A stretch of 6,213 bases of DNA from Marinagarivorans sp. UBA5868 (GTDB lineage Bacteria > Pseudomonadota > Gammaproteobacteria > Pseudomonadales > Cellvibrionaceae): NCBI GenBank assembly GCA_002432095.1, contig DJFQ01000094.1, positions 1-6,213 of the forward strand. The letters run 5' to 3'. A model generated the notes under the pieces. It searched no databases, had not been told where the DNA came from, and saw nothing but the letters and a program-made list of their open reading frames with translations. This document shows positions 4,552-6,213 of this stretch, piece after piece (the first letter of the stretch is position 1; each line of letters opens with the position of its first letter). The position numbers and the translations under genes were made by a program.

Positions 4552-6213
4552 ATGACGCTAAGTTTTATTGAAGTGGCACTGATCAGCGCCACCTACCTGG
4601 TGGTGTTATTCGCGATTGCCTACAGCACTGAACGCGGCTGGGTGTCCGACAAAGTCGTGAGCCATCCGCTTACTTATATTTTCTCACTGGGAATTTTCGC
4701 CAGCGCGTGGGCGTTTTACGGCGTGGTGGACCTGGCGGAAGATTTTGGTTTCGGTGCTCTTGCGTACTATCTCGGTACCGGGACCTTATTTCTCTTTTCC
4801 TCCTATGCACTCAAACCCCTAGTGGAGCTGGCGCGGCGCTTCCAAGTGAACTCCATGGCGGATCTGTTGGTATTCCGCTATCACAGTCATTCCGTCGGCG
4901 GTATGGTGACGCTGGTAATGCTTATGGCCATGGCGCCGCTGCTTACGCTGCAAATTCAAGCGGTCGCCGACACCATGCATCTGCTCACCCGCGGCAACCA
5001 CGAAGCACTCAGCCCGGCGCTTTCCGAGTTCGGCCTGCGCCAGTTCCTGGCGTTGATTTACTGCGTGGTGATAGCCCTGTTCGCCACTGTTTTCGGCTCC
5101 AATCGCGAACACCACAAGGGGTTGGTGACGGTGATGGCGTTTGAATCGCTGATCAAGGTATTCGGCCTTTTGGCCGTGGGGTTTTTTATCGTATTTGAAG
5201 TTTTTGGCGGTATGGGCGGCCTTAATAACTGGCTTGCGGACCACCCCGAGCAATTACAGGCCTTAAGCCACACCGTGGACAACACCTCGCTCCATGCGCT
5301 GCCTTTGGTGTTCATAGCCACCGCTGTCTCCATGCCGCATATCTTCCATATGACGGTGGTGGAAAATCCTGTTAAACACACTAACAAGACGGTGATCTGG
5401 GCATTTCCGCTGTTTCTTTTGGTGATGGCATTGCCAATATTCCCCATTTTATGGGGCGGCATCGCCATGAAGCTTGATGTACCGGCTCAGTACTTTCCAC
5501 TTTCCGTTCCCATGGCGGCAGGCAGCAGCACCTTTGCCATCATCGCCTTCGTCGGCGGGCTGTCCGCGGCAACCGGCGCCATGATTGCCATAGCGTTGGC
5601 CTTATCAACCATGACCCTCAACCATTGGTTACTGCCAATCATTCACTTTCGCGCCAAGCGGGATGTTTACGATCAATTAATCTGGATGCGTCGAGTATTG
5701 ATCGCGGTAGTACTTCTCGGCGGCTATTTGTTTTACGTAGCCTTGAACAATCGCTTCAATCTAACGGAACTCGCCCTTGCGGCCTTTATCGCCACGTTGC
5801 AGTTGCTGCCGGGCGTAATGGCTGTTGTGCATTGGCCCCGGGGCAACCGCCGGGGGTTCATAGCCGGACTTATGGTCGGCAGCAATATCTGGTTTTTTGG
5901 TTTGATGCTGCCCATGATGCAGGGCTGGACCAGCGCCACATTGCCGATCTGGAATATTCCCATCGCCATCGGCATCAGCGAATGGAGCCATATCACCCTG
6001 TGGAGCCTGGGACTCAACACACTGGTGTTTTTGGTGGTATCCCATCTGAGTCGCCAATCGGATGAAGAGCGCTACAGTGCCGAGTTATGTTCCGACGACG
6101 AACTCAGCCATCCCGTACGCTTGGCCTTGGATATCCGCTCTCCCAGCGAAATTATCGAGCGCTTGAGCACTCGTATCGGACGCTCCACAGCACACACTGA
6201 GGTTCAACGCGCA
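4552..6213 (+). CDS. Sodium/solute symporter-type sensor histidine kinase, CbrA-like (N-terminal 554 residues; kinase half off the right edge)
   Basis: The frame is open from ATG 4552 to the edge; the stop at 4519-4521 and absence of other ATG, GTG or TTG codons between fix the start. Residues 1-498 are an SLC5-like transporter domain with about 13-15 hydrophobic helices (for example 5-24, 38-58, 69-88, 163-184, 190-216, 279-302, 319-346, 380-398, 403-424, 433-455, 478-498). HPLTYIFSLGIFASAWAFYG (38-57) and MPHIFHMTVVEN (261-272) match the conserved segments of transporter-linked sensor kinases (COG0591 fused to kinase) better than PutP transporters. After the last helix a charged, soluble tail begins (RQSDEERYSAEL, then RSPSEIIERLSTRIG). 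In this family it leads into PAS or STAC-type, HisKA and HATPase domains, not present here. The protein likely senses or carries a small nutrient at the inner membrane and signals to a response regulator. A truncated pure symporter is less likely given the tail. No clear Shine-Dalgarno is visible. Confidence 0.88.
   Translation, partial: MTLSFIEVALISATYLVVLFAIAYSTERGWVSDKVVSHPLTYIFSLGIFASAWAFYGVVDLAEDFGFGALAYYLGTGTLFLFSSYALKPLVELARRFQVNSMADLLVFRYHSHSVGGMVTLVMLMAMAPLLTLQIQAVADTMHLLTRGNHEALSPALSEFGLRQFLALIYCVVIALFATVFGSNREHHKGLVTVMAFESLIKVFGLLAVGFFIVFEVFGGMGGLNNWLADHPEQLQALSHTVDNTSLHALPLVFIATAVSMPHIFHMTVVENPVKHTNKTVIWAFPLFLLVMALPIFPILWGGIAMKLDVPAQYFPLSVPMAAGSSTFAIIAFVGGLSAATGAMIAIALALSTMTLNHWLLPIIHFRAKRDVYDQLIWMRRVLIAVVLLGGYLFYVALNNRFNLTELALAAFIATLQLLPGVMAVVHWPRGNRRGFIAGLMVGSNIWFFGLMLPMMQGWTSATLPIWNIPIAIGISEWSHITLWSLGLNTLVFLVVSHLSRQSDEERYSAELCSDDELSHPVRLALDIRSPSEIIERLSTRIGRSTAHTEVQRA

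Noticed and set aside
4707..6065. Several frames of 95 to 146 codons on both strands inside the sensor gene
   Set aside because: They overlap a continuous 554-codon frame encoding a typical multi-helix transporter domain; none has family features of its own.

Overview
The window looks like a piece of a marine or cellulolytic-type gammaproteobacterial chromosome, most likely from the Cellvibrionales (the Cellvibrio, Saccharophagus, Teredinibacter and Simiduia group). The main reason is a serine linker of about 213 residues inside a large exported protein, since long polyserine linkers are a known hallmark of that group. This placement is an inference; there is no rRNA or other marker gene here.

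Layout. Positions 3726 to 1 (minus strand) hold one uninterrupted reading frame of 1242 codons that runs off the left edge. It encodes a probable outer-membrane lipoprotein with, in order: a lipoprotein signal peptide, a degenerate PKD-like domain, a Calx-beta domain, a beta-sandwich of the 'DLDLxVTDPxGN' type, the polyserine linker, and at least six tandem Ig-like modules, the last cut by the edge. No catalytic domain is visible. Positions 3727 to 4329 are a 603-bp divergent intergenic region, AT-rich in its right part, with several short repeats, phased A-tracts and no convincing gene. Positions 4330 to 4506 (plus) encode a 58-residue protein with two membrane segments. Positions 4552 to the right edge (plus) encode the N-terminal 554 residues of a sodium/solute-symporter-type sensor protein of the CbrA kind. 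Its transporter domain is complete, but the expected histidine kinase half lies outside the window.

How it fits together. The plus-strand pair resembles the cbrX-cbrA arrangement of Pseudomonas: a tiny membrane protein immediately upstream of a transporter-linked sensor kinase. They are probably one transcription unit that senses a nutrient at the inner membrane. The lipoprotein is transcribed in the opposite direction from the shared intergenic region. It probably displays a long extended rod of beta-sandwich modules at the cell surface or in the periplasm, for adhesion or binding. A functional link between it and the sensor is not shown by the sequence.

Nothing here proves a new defence or mobile system. 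The most unusual items are the architecture of the lipoprotein (a lipid anchor plus Calx-beta head joined by an extreme, codon-scrambled polyserine tether to an Ig-like rod) and the small membrane protein paired with the transporter-sensor.
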